From: Pinibacter aurantiacus
GTDB taxonomy: Bacteria > Bacteroidota > Bacteroidia > Chitinophagales > Chitinophagaceae
Direction of reading: 5' to 3'
DNA length: 64,000 nucleotides
Assembly: GCF_019130065.1 (NCBI RefSeq)
Contig: NZ_JAHSPG010000003.1
Span: 310,001-374,000, forward strand
The position numbers were made by a program, and so were the translations under genes. The notes beneath the pieces were generated by a model. That model was not told the DNA's origin. It worked only from the letters and a program-made list of their open reading frames with translations, and ran no database searches. Positions 26,421 to 35,179 of the stretch are shown here, one piece after another; position 1 is the first letter of the stretch, and each line of letters begins with the position of its first letter.

Positions 26421-26957
26421 CTACCTTTTCGCACGCTTCTCCTCCGGAATATTTATGGCACCGGCACCATCTACCAGCCAGTTATTTTCTTGCTGTGCCA
26501 ATTTCAATACCAATTGATAATCCTTCCATTTGCCTTTGCCCGCAAGGGTTACATATCCATCAATCGTGTCAGCTTTTAATATTGTGAATCCATTTCCCGG
26601 AAAAAAGTTCGCATCTAAAATTGGATCGATGTCGAGGGACTCTCCAGATTTTGAAAATTTTCGATAATGGTGTTTAAAATTTTCTGTCAATAGTGAACTG
26701 TGTTCCACCCAGCTTGACGGTCCACCATTCGGACCTGCAATAGCCTGAACATATTTGTTAATAAACTTAGGAGCGACATTGAAGTCGGGAACAGTTTGAT
26801 TTCCAGCCGCGCCGATATTTGTATGTGCAGGAGCATAATGCATCTCTCCGGGTGCACGGGCATCTGTTTTATTTTCGGCGTTGGTATTGTTATTGATTTG
26901 ATTACAGCTGCACAATAGCAATAAGAAAAATAAAATGCCGGGAGTGATTTTTTTCAT
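26421..26957 (-). CDS. Lipoprotein of unknown function (possibly DUF3828-like)
   Basis: 178 residues with signal MKKITPGILFFLLLLCSC and a lipid anchor at C18 or so. A low-complexity NNNTNAENKTDA stretch follows. The remainder has FINKYVQAIAG, LLTENFKHHYRKF and a beta-rich end (GYVTLAGKGKWKDYQLVLKL..NNWLVDGAG). This resembles small NTF2- or DUF3828-type envelope lipoproteins, but the assignment is weak. It is monocistronic and converges with the helical secreted protein. Confidence 0.7.
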   Translation of the reverse strand: MKKITPGILFFLLLLCSCNQINNNTNAENKTDARAPGEMHYAPAHTNIGAAGNQTVPDFNVAPKFINKYVQAIAGPNGGPSSWVEHSSLLTENFKHHYRKFSKSGESLDIDPILDANFFPGNGFTILKADTIDGYVTLAGKGKWKDYQLVLKLAQQENNWLVDGAGAINIPEEKRAKR

Positions 26958-27206
26958 TATTATAGGGTTATTCTAAATGAGCGGCAATCTCTCCCAATTG
27001 TTTTTATTTCACCGAGGCAAAGGGATTTACTTGTTTACAAAAATGACATTTTTCTACCTTCAGTTTACCTGCCTTTTCTAACAACCAGCAACTATCGGCT
27101 AACAACTTTCTCGTCGCTTTCCATTTATTTAACATTTGTCCCATTAAACTTTTTGTTCCTATGTGCTTCTTAGATACACATTGGTTAAAAAAAAAATTTT
27201 AAAAAT

Positions 27207-27830
27207 ATGAAGAAGTTATTCGCTATTGCCGCATTATCAATTGGTTTTGCAGTAGCCGCATCAGCGCAGGATAGTACTGCTACAACTCATAAAAGAGACA
27301 AGGCTAAATCTGAATTAAATCTTAGCAAAGAACAGCAGTCGCAGATAAAGAGTATGCACGCTGAGTACAAACAAAAATATGCCGCGCTTAAATCTGACAG
27401 TAGCCTGACCGCAGATCAACGCAAGCAGCAATACAAAGCTTTGCATCAGGAGCAACAAAATAAAATGAACACGATCCTCACTCCTGAGCAACAATCTAAG
27501 CTTAAGGAGATGAAAAAGCAAAAAGTTTCCCATGCTAAGCAACACATTAAGGAACTGAATCTAACACAAGATCAACAGGCGCAGTGGAAAAGCATCAACA
27601 AGGATTATAAGGACAAAATGATGGCGCTTAAGAACGATAAAACATTAAACGATCAACAACGTAAAGATCAGTTCAAGTCGCTTAGCAAGGAAAGAATGGA
27701 TAAAGTGAAAGGCATTTTGAATGATGATCAAAAAGCGAAGTTGGCAGAGTTTAGAAAGGACCTTCATCAGCATTTCAGACATCATAGAAGCGAGGTTTCA
27801 GGCTCCACTGACAACAGTGTGAATAGCTAG
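27207..27830 (+). CDS. Spy/CpxP-like periplasmic protein with duplicated LTxxQ unit
   Basis: 207 residues with a signal peptide (1-20, ending AASAQ). The mature chain is basic and helical, with repeated LTxxQ-type motifs: LNLSKEQQ, SLTADQRKQQ, ILTPEQQSKL, LNLTQDQQ, TLNDQQRKDQ and ILNDDQKAKL. The second half (about 105-175) is a copy of the first (about 36-103). Relatives are periplasmic ATP-independent chaperones or metal-stress sensors. A His-rich tail (HQHFRHHRSE) follows. It is likely monocistronic, ended by the terminator at 27986. Confidence 0.85.
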   Translation: MKKLFAIAALSIGFAVAASAQDSTATTHKRDKAKSELNLSKEQQSQIKSMHAEYKQKYAALKSDSSLTADQRKQQYKALHQEQQNKMNTILTPEQQSKLKEMKKQKVSHAKQHIKELNLTQDQQAQWKSINKDYKDKMMALKNDKTLNDQQRKDQFKSLSKERMDKVKGILNDDQKAKLAEFRKDLHQHFRHHRSEVSGSTDNSVNS

Positions 27831-27831
27831 T

Positions 27832-27953
27832 CGTGAATCGTCAAACGTGAATCGTGAATAGGTATCCGTACTACTGAGTTTCTGTAAATAGTGAAGTGAA
27901 TGAATGTTCAAGACGTCCTGTTCACGATTCACTTTTCGCGTCTCACGATAAAA
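27832..27953. repeat. Facing GTGAATCGTGAA word repeats
   Basis: The left arm near 27832-27860 has repeated CGTGAATCGT words. The right arm near 27915-27953 has GTTCACGATTCAC and CTCACGATAAAACG. They could form a hairpin between the Spy-like gene and its terminator. A relative lies at 42676-42800. Confidence 0.65.
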
Positions 27954-27985
27954 CGTCTTTCATTTCGGGGTATAGTATTTAAAAC

Positions 27986-28014
27986 AAAAAGCTCCGCAAT
28001 TGCGGAGCTTTTTT
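27986..28014. terminator. Bidirectional rho-independent terminator
   Basis: AAAAAGCTCCGCAATTGCGGAGCTTTTTT is a perfect palindrome with A and T tracts on both sides. It lies between the convergent Spy-like gene and accC and can serve both. Confidence 0.9.
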
Positions 28015-28097
28015 CTTGAAATCTATTTCTAAAAAATCAGGTATCGCACATATACAGTGCTGCACCTTCTCTTCTAATTCCTAACTTCTAATTCCTT

Positions 28098-29438
28098 CTA
28101 GTGCATCGTAAACCCTTCAAGGAATTTGGTGTTGAAGTCACCAGCCCTGAAGCGTTCATCTTTCATCAGTTGAAGATGGAACGGAATGGTAGTTTTTACA
28201 CCTTCGATCACATACTCGCTCAATGCACGGTGCATAGTGTCGATAGCTTCGTCACGAGTACGCGCAACCGCTATGATCTTAGCAATCATGGAGTCGTAGT
28301 ATGGAGGAATGGTATAACCAGTGTAAACGTGGCTGTCGATACGGATACCGTGACCGCCTGGCTGATGCAATACAGTGATCTTTCCTGGTGAAGGGCGGAA
28401 ATCATTGTATGGATCTTCTGCGTTGATACGGCACTCGATCGCATGCATTTCTGGTTCGTAGTTTCTGCCGCTGATTGGTTCGCCTGCAGCAATTTTGATT
28501 TGTTCTTTGATCAAGTCAAAATTTACTACTTCTTCGGTAACGCAATGCTCTACCTGGATACGAGTGTTCATTTCCATGAAGAAGAAATTGCGGTGCTTAT
28601 CTACAAGGAACTCGATTGTTCCAACGCTTTCATAATTGATAGCAGAAGCAGCTTTGATCGCAGCTTCTCCCATTTTTTGTCTCAACTCAGGTGTCATAAA
28701 CGGAGAAGGAGATTCTTCTACCAGTTTTTGGTGACGACGTTGAATAGAGCAATCTCTTTCACTCAAATGGCAAACTTTACCATATTGGTCGCCTGCAATC
28801 TGGATCTCGATATGGCGCGGTTCTTCTACGAACTTCTCCATATAAATACCATCATTTTTGAAAGATGCGAGGGCTTCAGCTTTTGCAGTGTTGTAAGCAC
28901 GTTCCATTTCTTCTTCGTGCCAAACCACACGCATACCTTTACCACCGCCACCTGCAGTTGCCTTCAGGATGATCGGATAACCAACGGTGTTTTTTGCAAG
29001 GTCCAACGCCTGTTCAAGGCTTTCCAAAAGACCATCACTTCCCGGAATAACAGGAACGCCAGCTTTGATCATTGTTTCTTTTGCGGTGATCTTGTCACCC
29101 ATTGCATTGATCATTGCGGGAGTTGGCCCAATGAACTTAATATTGTGTTCACCGCATATTTCCGAAAACTTCGCATTTTCTGCCAAAAATCCGTAGCCCG
29201 GATGGATGGCGTCTGCGTTGGTAATTTCGGCAGCGGCCATGATATGAGGAATATTCAGGTAAGAATCGCTGCTTTGAGGACGGCCGATACAAACTGCTTC
29301 GTCAGCAAATTTTACGTGCAAGCTGTCCTTGTCAGCCGTAGAATAAACTGCTACCGTTTTAATGCCCATCTCGCGACAGGTACGGATTACACGCAGCGCA
29401 ATTTCTCCACGGTTGGCTATTAATATTTTTTTGAACAT
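28098..29438 (-). CDS. accC: Acetyl-CoA carboxylase, biotin carboxylase subunit
   Basis: 446 residues, normal for the family. The N-terminal biotin carboxylase domain begins [20 protein letters not shown]. The ATP-grasp core has the glycine-rich loop [11 protein letters not shown] (about 163-173), then [13 protein letters not shown] with the catalytic arginine. It carboxylates the biotin on AccB using ATP and bicarbonate, the first step of fatty acid synthesis, in the cytoplasm. accB lies upstream on the same strand, separated by about 130 nt of word repeats. Confidence 0.97.
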   Translation of the reverse strand: MFKKILIANRGEIALRVIRTCREMGIKTVAVYSTADKDSLHVKFADEAVCIGRPQSSDSYLNIPHIMAAAEITNADAIHPGYGFLAENAKFSEICGEHNIKFIGPTPAMINAMGDKITAKETMIKAGVPVIPGSDGLLESLEQALDLAKNTVGYPIILKATAGGGGKGMRVVWHEEEMERAYNTAKAEALASFKNDGIYMEKFVEEPRHIEIQIAGDQYGKVCHLSERDCSIQRRHQKLVEESPSPFMTPELRQKMGEAAIKAASAINYESVGTIEFLVDKHRNFFFMEMNTRIQVEHCVTEEVVNFDLIKEQIKIAAGEPISGRNYEPEMHAIECRINAEDPYNDFRPSPGKITVLHQPGGHGIRIDSHVYTGYTIPPYYDSMIAKIIAVARTRDEAIDTMHRALSEYVIEGVKTTIPFHLQLMKDERFRAGDFNTKFLEGFTMH

Positions 29439-29439
29439 T

Positions 29440-29566
29440 TAAGTAATTTGAATTTTAAGTTGGAAGAATGTTCTAAGTTTTAAGTATTAAGTTGTAAGTA
29501 ACAAGTTGTGGGAGTTTCCTCTTGTCACTTATAACTTACAACTTACAACTTATAACTCACCACACC
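29440..29566. repeat. Facing AAGTTGTAAGT word repeats between accB and accC
   Basis: The left arm (about 29449-29506) repeats AAGTTTTAAGTATTAAGTTG words, and the right arm (about 29524-29560) repeats ACTTATAACTTACAACTTAC. The repeats fill the accB-accC gap, so the operon transcript would carry the hairpin inside it. Confidence 0.8.
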
Positions 29567-30049
29567 TTAAGGTTCCACTAAGAATAAAGGCTGATCATAT
29601 TCAACAGGTGTACTGTCTTCAACCAATACTTTTACGATTTTACCTTTTACTTCACTTTCAATTTCGTTGAAAAGTTTCATTGCTTCGATGATGCAAACTA
29701 CTTTTCCAGGAGCGATTTCGTCTCCAACTTCTACGAAAATTGGTTTGTCCGGAGAAGGTCTGCGATAGAAAGTTCCGATCATCGGACTTTTTATGGTAAT
29801 GAGGTTGCTTGCGGTAGTTTCTGCGGCAGGTTTTGCTTTATCTGCGACAGGAGCAGCAGCAGGTGCAGCGGCAGGCAATGCAGCAGCAGGAGCAGCAGCG
29901 ATCATTTGAGGGGCTGCAGTAACAACTTGCTGAATGTTGTCTTGTTTCTGCTTAATGGTAACTTTAAAGCCTTTCTCTTCAATCGTTAACTCACCGATAT
30001 TGGACCGGTTGATTATTCTAATCAACTCTTGTATTTGTTTGAAATCCAT
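29567..30049 (-). CDS. accB: Acetyl-CoA carboxylase, biotin carboxyl carrier protein
   Basis: 160 residues: an N-terminal helical part (1-40), an Ala/Pro-rich flexible linker (about 45-80), and a C-terminal biotinyl domain with biotinylation lysine K125 in EAMKL. It carries CO2 on biotin between AccC and the carboxyltransferase. It lies upstream of accC on the same strand and downstream of a terminator that closes the efp gene. Confidence 0.96.
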   Translation of the reverse strand: MDFKQIQELIRIINRSNIGELTIEEKGFKVTIKQKQDNIQQVVTAAPQMIAAAPAAALPAAAPAAAPVADKAKPAAETTASNLITIKSPMIGTFYRRPSPDKPIFVEVGDEIAPGKVVCIIEAMKLFNEIESEVKGKIVKVLVEDSTPVEYDQPLFLVEP

Positions 30050-30153
30050 GATGAAGAATTTTCCAGTTTAAAAAATGGGCTGCTAAGATAAGGAAATGTA
30101 TTAACTACAATACAACAGAATAGTTTTTGAAATTAATAAAAATCCTTACAAAA

Positions 30154-30184
30154 AGTAAAAACCCGAAAATTCGGGTTTTTACTT
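30154..30184 (-). terminator. Rho-independent terminator after efp
   Basis: AAAAACCCGAAAATTCGGGTTTTT folds into an AAAACCCGAA/TTCGGGTTTT stem. It lies 17 nt past the efp stop on the minus strand, before accB, so efp and accBC are separate transcripts. Confidence 0.88.
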
Positions 30185-30200
30185 CCTTTTGGTATGTTAG

Positions 30201-30767
30201 TTATTCTTTTACTCTTTCTACGTATTCGCCGGTTTTTGTATTGACGCGAATCAATTCGCCTTCGTTTACAAATAACGGTACGTTTACGGTTGCACCTGTT
30301 TCTACTGTTGCAGGTTTCAACGTACGGGTAGCAGTATCGCCTTTTACGCCTGGTTCGCTGTAAGTAACCTGCAAAACGATTTTATCAGGTAACTCCACGC
30401 TCATTGGCTGCTCGGTTTCTGTGTTGAACATTACCGCTACTTCCTGGCCGTCTTTCAGGAACTGAGGAGCATCTACCATAGTTTCTGCTACCGCAATTTG
30501 CTCAAAAGTTTCGTTGTCCATGAAGTTGTAGCCGCTATCGTCCTTGTATAAAAACTGGAAAGCTTTTTTCTCTACACGCACAGGATAGATGGTATCACCG
30601 CTGTTCCATGTTTTTTCGATGGAACGGTTGTTATCCACTCCTTTTAATTTAGCCCAAACTTTAGCTGCAGCTCTTGCAGTTTTGTTTTCGCCAAACTCCA
30701 CCACGGAATAAAGGCTTCCGTCTAATTTAATAATCAGGCCACGACTGATGTCTGATGTATTTGCCAT
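30201..30767 (-). CDS. efp: Translation elongation factor P, arginine-loop variant
   Basis: 188 residues with three beta-barrel domains, ending GELIRVNTKTGEYVERVK. EF-P relieves ribosome stalling at polyproline. The loop that normally reads KPGKG with a modified lysine reads KTARAAAKV here (29-37), placing arginine at position 32. This matches the register of EF-Ps whose Arg32 is rhamnosylated by EarP (for example Pseudomonas: NKSGRNAAVV), though the neighbouring residues differ. No modification enzyme gene lies nearby. A TAGATTTG box is at 30823-30830. Confidence 0.94.
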   Translation of the reverse strand: MANTSDISRGLIIKLDGSLYSVVEFGENKTARAAAKVWAKLKGVDNNRSIEKTWNSGDTIYPVRVEKKAFQFLYKDDSGYNFMDNETFEQIAVAETMVDAPQFLKDGQEVAVMFNTETEQPMSVELPDKIVLQVTYSEPGVKGDTATRTLKPATVETGATVNVPLFVNEGELIRVNTKTGEYVERVKE

Positions 30768-30822
30768 AAATAAATAATAATAAAATTATACAAGTTTTTT
30801 GCCCCTAAAGGGTTCAGAGCGG

Positions 30823-30830
30823 CAAATCTA
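30823..30830 (-). promoter_or_regulatory. Candidate -7 box for efp
   Basis: TAGATTTG on the minus strand, 56 nt upstream of the ATG at 30767, matches TAnnTTTG. No -33 element was recognised with the usual spacing. Confidence 0.35.
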
Positions 30831-30841
30831 AGGCAATTTAT

Positions 30842-31026
30842 CCAATGATTGAGTAATTGAATTATTGAATCATTGATTTGTGAAATAGCTTATTAAACTG
30901 AATAACTGAGTAACTGAATAACTGAAGTTTCAGGCACATGTCTCTTCAATTATTCAATAATTCAATTATTCGGTTATTTGATTCTCAATTATTCAGCCAT
31001 TCAGTTATTCAGTTACTCAGTTATTC
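30842..31026. repeat. Facing TTATTCAG word repeats upstream of the thioredoxin-like gene
   Basis: The left arm (about 30842-30928) consists of GAATAACTGAGTAACTGAAT words. The right arm (about 30944-31026) consists of the complementary TTATTCAGTTACTCAG words. It is one of the longest such structures here, about 80 nt per arm. It lies between divergent genes efp and the thioredoxin-like gene. Confidence 0.85.
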
Positions 31027-31054
31027 TTATCATTGTACCACAATAGCACCCACC

Positions 31055-31558
31055 ATGAAAAAAATATCCTTTTTGTTGTTGATGGTCGTTTTTATGGGAA
31101 AACTGTTCGCTCAACCCGATTCCCTGCCGGCTTACAAACGATTTCCGAATATTCCTCCTTTTACGCTGGTCGGCATTGACAGCGCCAAAGTAACCCGGGA
31201 TGACATTCCAAAACATAAGAAAGTAATGCTGATGTACTTTAGTCCGGAGTGTGAGCATTGCCAGCATCAGACGCAGGATATTTTAGCTGCCATGAATGGT
31301 TTTAAGGACATCGAAATAGTAATGATGACCTACCAACCCTATGAGGAAATGGTTGATTTTTACAAAAAATTCGAACTGGCAAAATATCCAAACATTAAAA
31401 TTGGCAGGGACACCAAATTCTTTTTCCCTCCATTTTACAGAATGCAAAACCTGCCCTATCTCGCTCTTTATGATAAAAAAGGCAACCTGATCACTACTTT
31501 TGAAGGCAACCGCAAGGTAGATAAGCTGTTAAAGGCTTTCGATAATAAATTGGACTAA
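31055..31558 (+). CDS. Thioredoxin-like (TlpA-type) secreted protein
   Basis: 167 residues from the ATG at 31055 (MKKISFLLLMVVFMGKLFAQ), giving a signal peptide. Further in-frame codons upstream translate repeat DNA and are not used. The thioredoxin fold has CxxC at 66-69 (SPECEHCQHQ) and a cis-proline region near NLPYLALYDKKG. It probably acts as a periplasmic thiol-disulfide oxidoreductase. The partner is unknown, and no cytochrome or DsbD gene is adjacent. Confidence 0.88.
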   Translation: MKKISFLLLMVVFMGKLFAQPDSLPAYKRFPNIPPFTLVGIDSAKVTRDDIPKHKKVMLMYFSPECEHCQHQTQDILAAMNGFKDIEIVMMTYQPYEEMVDFYKKFELAKYPNIKIGRDTKFFFPPFYRMQNLPYLALYDKKGNLITTFEGNRKVDKLLKAFDNKLD

Positions 31559-31689
31559 ATCATGATAAACCAATCAATTATTTACTAAGTTTAGTGGATA
31601 GTAGAGACAAGGCATTGCCTTGTCTGTACGGTATCGGAATCATTCACGTTTCTTGATTGAAATTATTTTTTCACCGCAAATTCTTTTAC

Positions 31690-32619
31690 ATGAAAGTTAC
31701 AGTTGTTGGGGCTGGTGCAGTAGGCGCTACATGCGCTGATAATATTGCAAGGGCCTCTGTTTGCCAGGACTTAGTTTTACTAGACATTAAAGAAGGGCTT
31801 GCAGAAGGCAAGGCGCAGGACATGATGCAAACCGCCGCTTTGCTCGGATTTGACACCCGCATTACCGGCAGTACAAATGATTACTCCAAAACCGCTAACA
31901 GTGATGTGGTGGTGATTACTTCAGGACTACCTAGAAAACCGGGAATGACGCGGGAAGAATTGATTGGAGTAAATGCAGGAATTGTTCGCGGTGTAGCCGA
32001 AAACATCCTGAAATACTCGCCAAACACCATTATCATTGTCATCAGCAACCCGATGGATACAATGACTTTCCTCGCTTTGCAATCTACGGGATTGGCTAAA
32101 AACAGGATCATTGGTATGGGTGGAGCGCTTGACAGTGCACGTTTCCGTTATCAGCTCAGCCAGCATTTAGGAGCCAGCCCGGCAGATCTGAATGCAATGG
32201 TAGTAGGCGGACACGGCGACACCACTATGATCCCGCTGATACGCTTTGCAACATGGAACAGCATTCCTGTTACCAACTTCTTAAGCTCTGAACAGCAAAA
32301 ACAAATTATTGCCGACACAATGGTGGGCGGTGCTACGCTTACAAAATTGATCGGGACTTCTGCATGGTACGCACCCGGTGCGGCCGGTGCAGCGCTTGTT
32401 AAAAGCATTCTTAACGATGAAAAGAAATTATTCTCCTGCTGCGTAAGCCTTAACGGGGAATATGGCCAGAAAGATATTTGCTTAGGCGTGCCCGTTATAA
32501 TCGGCAGATCGGGTTGGGAAAAAATCCTCGACTTTGATCTCAATGCTGAAGAACAGGAGCTTTTCAAAAAAAGCGCGGACGCAGTACGAAGCATGAACGA
32601 CGTTCTGAAAACTTTGTAG
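31690..32619 (+). CDS. mdh: Malate dehydrogenase
   Basis: 309 residues from the ATG at 31690 (MKVTVVGAGAVGATC). It has the NAD-binding GAGAVG loop (7-12), with D32 after beta2 favouring NAD. Substrate arginines R82 and R88 lie in GLPRKPGMTR, which marks malate rather than lactate specificity. R151 is a further substrate contact and H175 in GGHGDT is catalytic. It is a TCA-cycle enzyme of the LDH-like MDH group. A strong terminator follows, so it is probably monocistronic. Confidence 0.95.
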   Translation: MKVTVVGAGAVGATCADNIARASVCQDLVLLDIKEGLAEGKAQDMMQTAALLGFDTRITGSTNDYSKTANSDVVVITSGLPRKPGMTREELIGVNAGIVRGVAENILKYSPNTIIIVISNPMDTMTFLALQSTGLAKNRIIGMGGALDSARFRYQLSQHLGASPADLNAMVVGGHGDTTMIPLIRFATWNSIPVTNFLSSEQQKQIIADTMVGGATLTKLIGTSAWYAPGAAGAALVKSILNDEKKLFSCCVSLNGEYGQKDICLGVPVIIGRSGWEKILDFDLNAEEQELFKKSADAVRSMNDVLKTL

Positions 32620-32658
32620 AATACCTCACCCAACCCTCTCCAAAGGAGAGGGACTTGC

Positions 32659-32694
32659 AAAAAGGCGGCAAATTCTTATTTACCGCCTTTTTTT
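32659..32694 (+). terminator. Rho-independent terminator after mdh
   Basis: AAAAGGCGG..AAAT pairs with ATTT..CCGCCTTTT, followed by a T run. A second small hairpin, CCCTCTCC-AAA-GGAGAGGG, precedes it at about 32634-32652. Confidence 0.85.
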
Positions 32695-32822
32695 ATTATA
32701 TTTATCTCAGTTTTATTATTCTAAACATTTATGAATAAGTAATCTGTTCCTCAAAACCTTTCCAATTATCCCGCAAAACTTAGTGTATAGTACCTGGGCA
32801 TAAACATTTTAACCGCTTGTTT

Positions 32823-33389
32823 ATGAAATGGTTGTTGTGCATAACGTTTATGGGCATTTGCTTAAATATCTTCCCACAAAAGAGCGAGTTGTTTAAAAAG
32901 CACAACCCTGCACTTAATTTATACCTGAGCCCATTTTTTAACCGCGATATCAATCCGGATAGCAATTCTCTCATCAACCCTGCTACCAACTGGAACATTA
33001 ATCCAGTAGAGACTGTAGAATGTAACCCCTCTAAAAATGAAAAGATCAATCCGCTGATGAACCTGCTTTGCAATCCGCAACAAAATCAGGTCCTCAATCC
33101 GCTGTACATCAAAAACCTTTGGCCAGACGATCTTTCATGGGACGGCCAATACATTTTTGATGAGCATAACGAGTTAAAGGGATATGTATCGCGGGCATCG
33201 CAGGAAGTTATCTTGTGCTTCAACAGCAACATGGAATGGGATGGATATTTTGTAAAGGCTTCGGAAAAGCTTTTCAATCATTTTAGCATCACCGGCCTGT
33301 GGACCGGAAAATTCCTGTGTACGGACAATAAGGGCGGGTATAATCTTTTTAACAGGGACTGTAAGTGGACACATCAGTATATAAAATGA
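32823..33389 (+). CDS. Secreted NPxxN-repeat protein (paralogue 1)
   Basis: 188 residues from the ATG at 32823 (MKWLLCITFMGICLNIFPQ), with a signal peptide. Residues about 24-100 are a run of roughly 7-residue repeats built on Asn-Pro, such as DINPDSN, LINPATN, NINPVET, ECNPSKN, KINPLMN, LCNPQQN and VLNPLYI. The C-terminal half is beta-rich with tryptophans (WDGQYIFDEHNELKGYVSRASQEVI..). No named family was recognised, although similar Bacteroidota proteins are recalled as hypothetical. Its twin follows 78 nt later, and a tandem duplication is clear. Confidence 0.8.
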   Translation: MKWLLCITFMGICLNIFPQKSELFKKHNPALNLYLSPFFNRDINPDSNSLINPATNWNINPVETVECNPSKNEKINPLMNLLCNPQQNQVLNPLYIKNLWPDDLSWDGQYIFDEHNELKGYVSRASQEVILCFNSNMEWDGYFVKASEKLFNHFSITGLWTGKFLCTDNKGGYNLFNRDCKWTHQYIK

Positions 33390-33467
33390 ACAAATTGATT
33401 GATCAAAGGTTAAAGATCATGGATCGATCCGCACGTGATTTTTTGGCCTGATAAAATCGACCCTTTT

Positions 33468-34037
33468 ATGATTAAAATTTTATCCATTAAAATACTAATA
33501 GCCTTTTTCTTTCCTGCGATTTGCTTTTCTCAAACTATTCCCCCCAAACACAATCCCAAGGTGGATCCTAACCTCAGTCCAACTACCAACAAGAGTATAA
33601 ATCCTGAAAAAAACGCCGCGATCAATCCCAAGGTGAACTGGAACATTAATCCTGAACGCAATCCAACCATCAATCCCGATACGACCGCAACCATCAATCC
33701 AATTCTCATTAATGATTTGAATCCTAATAAGAACAGGATGCTTAATCCTATGTATCACAATGAGCTTCACCCCCAAAACCCGGTTTGGGAGGGCTTATAC
33801 GTTTTTGATAAGGATGATGAGCTGATCGGTTACATATCTTCTGCGAGCCAGAACGTGATCTTGTATTTTGACACAGCTTACAAATGGCTCGGGTACTTTG
33901 TAAAAAGTGGGAAAGGGACGTATAATTTCTACAATTTAAACGATCAATGGACCGGCCAGTTCGGCTGTTATGACGGCATAACGGGTTTCAACTTTTTTGA
34001 AAAGGACGGAGAGTGGAAGGGAGTGCATGTGAAATAA
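33468..34037 (+). CDS. Secreted NPxxN-repeat protein (paralogue 2)
   Basis: 189 residues from the ATG at 33468 (MIKILSIKILIAFFFPAICFSQ); an in-frame GTG 33 nt upstream is less likely since it precedes the signal peptide. It has about ten Asn-Pro heptads (KHNPKVDP, SINPEKN, AINPKVN, NINPERN, TINPDTT, TINPILI, DLNPNKN, MLNPMYH) and the same C-terminal domain as paralogue 1 (YVFDKDDELIGYISSASQNVI, WLGYFVKSGKG). This copy is more regular in its repeats. The repeats might form an elongated stalk or solenoid; the function is unknown. Confidence 0.8.
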   Translation: MIKILSIKILIAFFFPAICFSQTIPPKHNPKVDPNLSPTTNKSINPEKNAAINPKVNWNINPERNPTINPDTTATINPILINDLNPNKNRMLNPMYHNELHPQNPVWEGLYVFDKDDELIGYISSASQNVILYFDTAYKWLGYFVKSGKGTYNFYNLNDQWTGQFGCYDGITGFNFFEKDGEWKGVHVK

Positions 34038-34166
34038 TTGAATAACTGAGTAACTGAATAACTGAAGTTGAGAAGCGACCTTGCGTTAAAAAATTCAGGT
34101 ATTCAATAAATTAACGATTCAACCGTGCAGTTACTCAGTTATTCAGTTATTCAGTTATTCAAATAA
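34034..34166. repeat. Facing TTATTCAG word repeats after the NPxxN genes
   Basis: GAATAACTGAGTAACTGAAT words at about 34034-34068 face CAGTTATTCAGTTATTCAGT words at about 34127-34166. The right arm overlaps the end of the convergent GT9 gene. Confidence 0.85.
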
Positions 34167-35161
34167 CCCCTCACTTCGTCAATAATCTTATAAACATCCT
34201 GCTGCTCCATGCATTTGAAATGGCCACGCGGACATTTTTTTGTACCGTATTTGCTGCACGGCTGGCAAGGCAAGTTTGGCACAAGCATGTTTACATACGG
34301 TGATTTTTTTTGACTGGCCATGTAATTTGTTCCGTAGTATGGCTCTACGTCCAGCTTTGGCGAGGTGCCTCCCCAAAGAGCGATCGTTGGCTTTTTGTAG
34401 GCGCTGGCAACGTATTGAAGTCCGGTATCATGCGATATCACAAGCTTTGCGCATCTTACGATATCTGCAGATTCATTGAGATTGAATTTGCCGCAGGCGT
34501 TGTAAATTTTCACATTGTCTTCTTCAGCAATGGCTTCGCCCTCTTTCACATCTTCTTTTCCGCCCACCAGTATAATCGGGTGATTGATCTGTGCACACAA
34601 CGCCCTCAACTTGTGAACGGGCAGTTTTTTTGTGTAATAAGAAGCTCCTATCACAATGGCTATATAACCCGCATGGTGCGAAGCTGGCAAATCCCTGCTG
34701 ATATCAATATGATCTTTTTGTGGAATAAAATAGTCAAGACCGAGTCCGTCGTCCTTTACACCAAATGCTGCAACGGTATCCAAACTTCGCTGTGTAATGT
34801 GCCGTTTGGGCATTTTATCGATGTGCAGTTTTGTCAATAAAAACTTCTGCCAGTCGAGTTTATCGATTGTGTAAGCTTTTTTACCTAATGCTCTTTTTAT
34901 TTTTCCAGAGCGGAAATTTTTGTGCAAGTCGATTACATAATCGTAATCTTCCTTTTTTAATTGTTCGATTACTTCACCAAGGTCCTTATCGAAATAGAAG
35001 AATTTGTCGACATAGGGATTGGCTTCTGTTACCGCTTTGAAAGACTTTTTTGTGAGAAAATGTACCTCCGCAGTAGCGACCTGTTTTTTCAGGCAGCGCA
35101 AAACCGGAGATGCCAAAACAATATCACCAATGGAAGAAAAGCGGATCACTAGGAATTTCAT
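34151..35161 (-). CDS. Glycosyltransferase family 9 (heptosyltransferase-like)
   Basis: 336 residues. It opens MKFLVIRFSSIGDIVLASPV, the GT9 N-terminal signature, and has the C-terminal nucleotide-sugar site ISHDTGLQYVASAYKKPTIALWGGTSP (about 253-280). GT9 enzymes add heptose or related sugars to the lipopolysaccharide core on the inner face of the cytoplasmic membrane. The actual sugar cannot be told. It is separate from the polysaccharide genes at the left edge and seems to be a single-gene unit. Confidence 0.9.
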   Translation of the reverse strand: MKFLVIRFSSIGDIVLASPVLRCLKKQVATAEVHFLTKKSFKAVTEANPYVDKFFYFDKDLGEVIEQLKKEDYDYVIDLHKNFRSGKIKRALGKKAYTIDKLDWQKFLLTKLHIDKMPKRHITQRSLDTVAAFGVKDDGLGLDYFIPQKDHIDISRDLPASHHAGYIAIVIGASYYTKKLPVHKLRALCAQINHPIILVGGKEDVKEGEAIAEEDNVKIYNACGKFNLNESADIVRCAKLVISHDTGLQYVASAYKKPTIALWGGTSPKLDVEPYYGTNYMASQKKSPYVNMLVPNLPCQPCSKYGTKKCPRGHFKCMEQQDVYKIIDEVRGYLNN

Positions 35162-35179
35162 GGGCCGAAAATAGGCAAT

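Noticed and set aside
28443-29423. A long plus-strand frame (326 codons) opposite accC
   Set aside because: accC is a complete, well-recognised gene on the other strand; the opposite frame has no recognisable domain, and its Cys- and Phe-rich composition is typical of antisense shadows.
30938-31054. N-terminal extension of the thioredoxin-like protein
   Set aside because: The extra residues come from the TTATTCAG repeats, and a proper signal peptide begins at the ATG at 31055.
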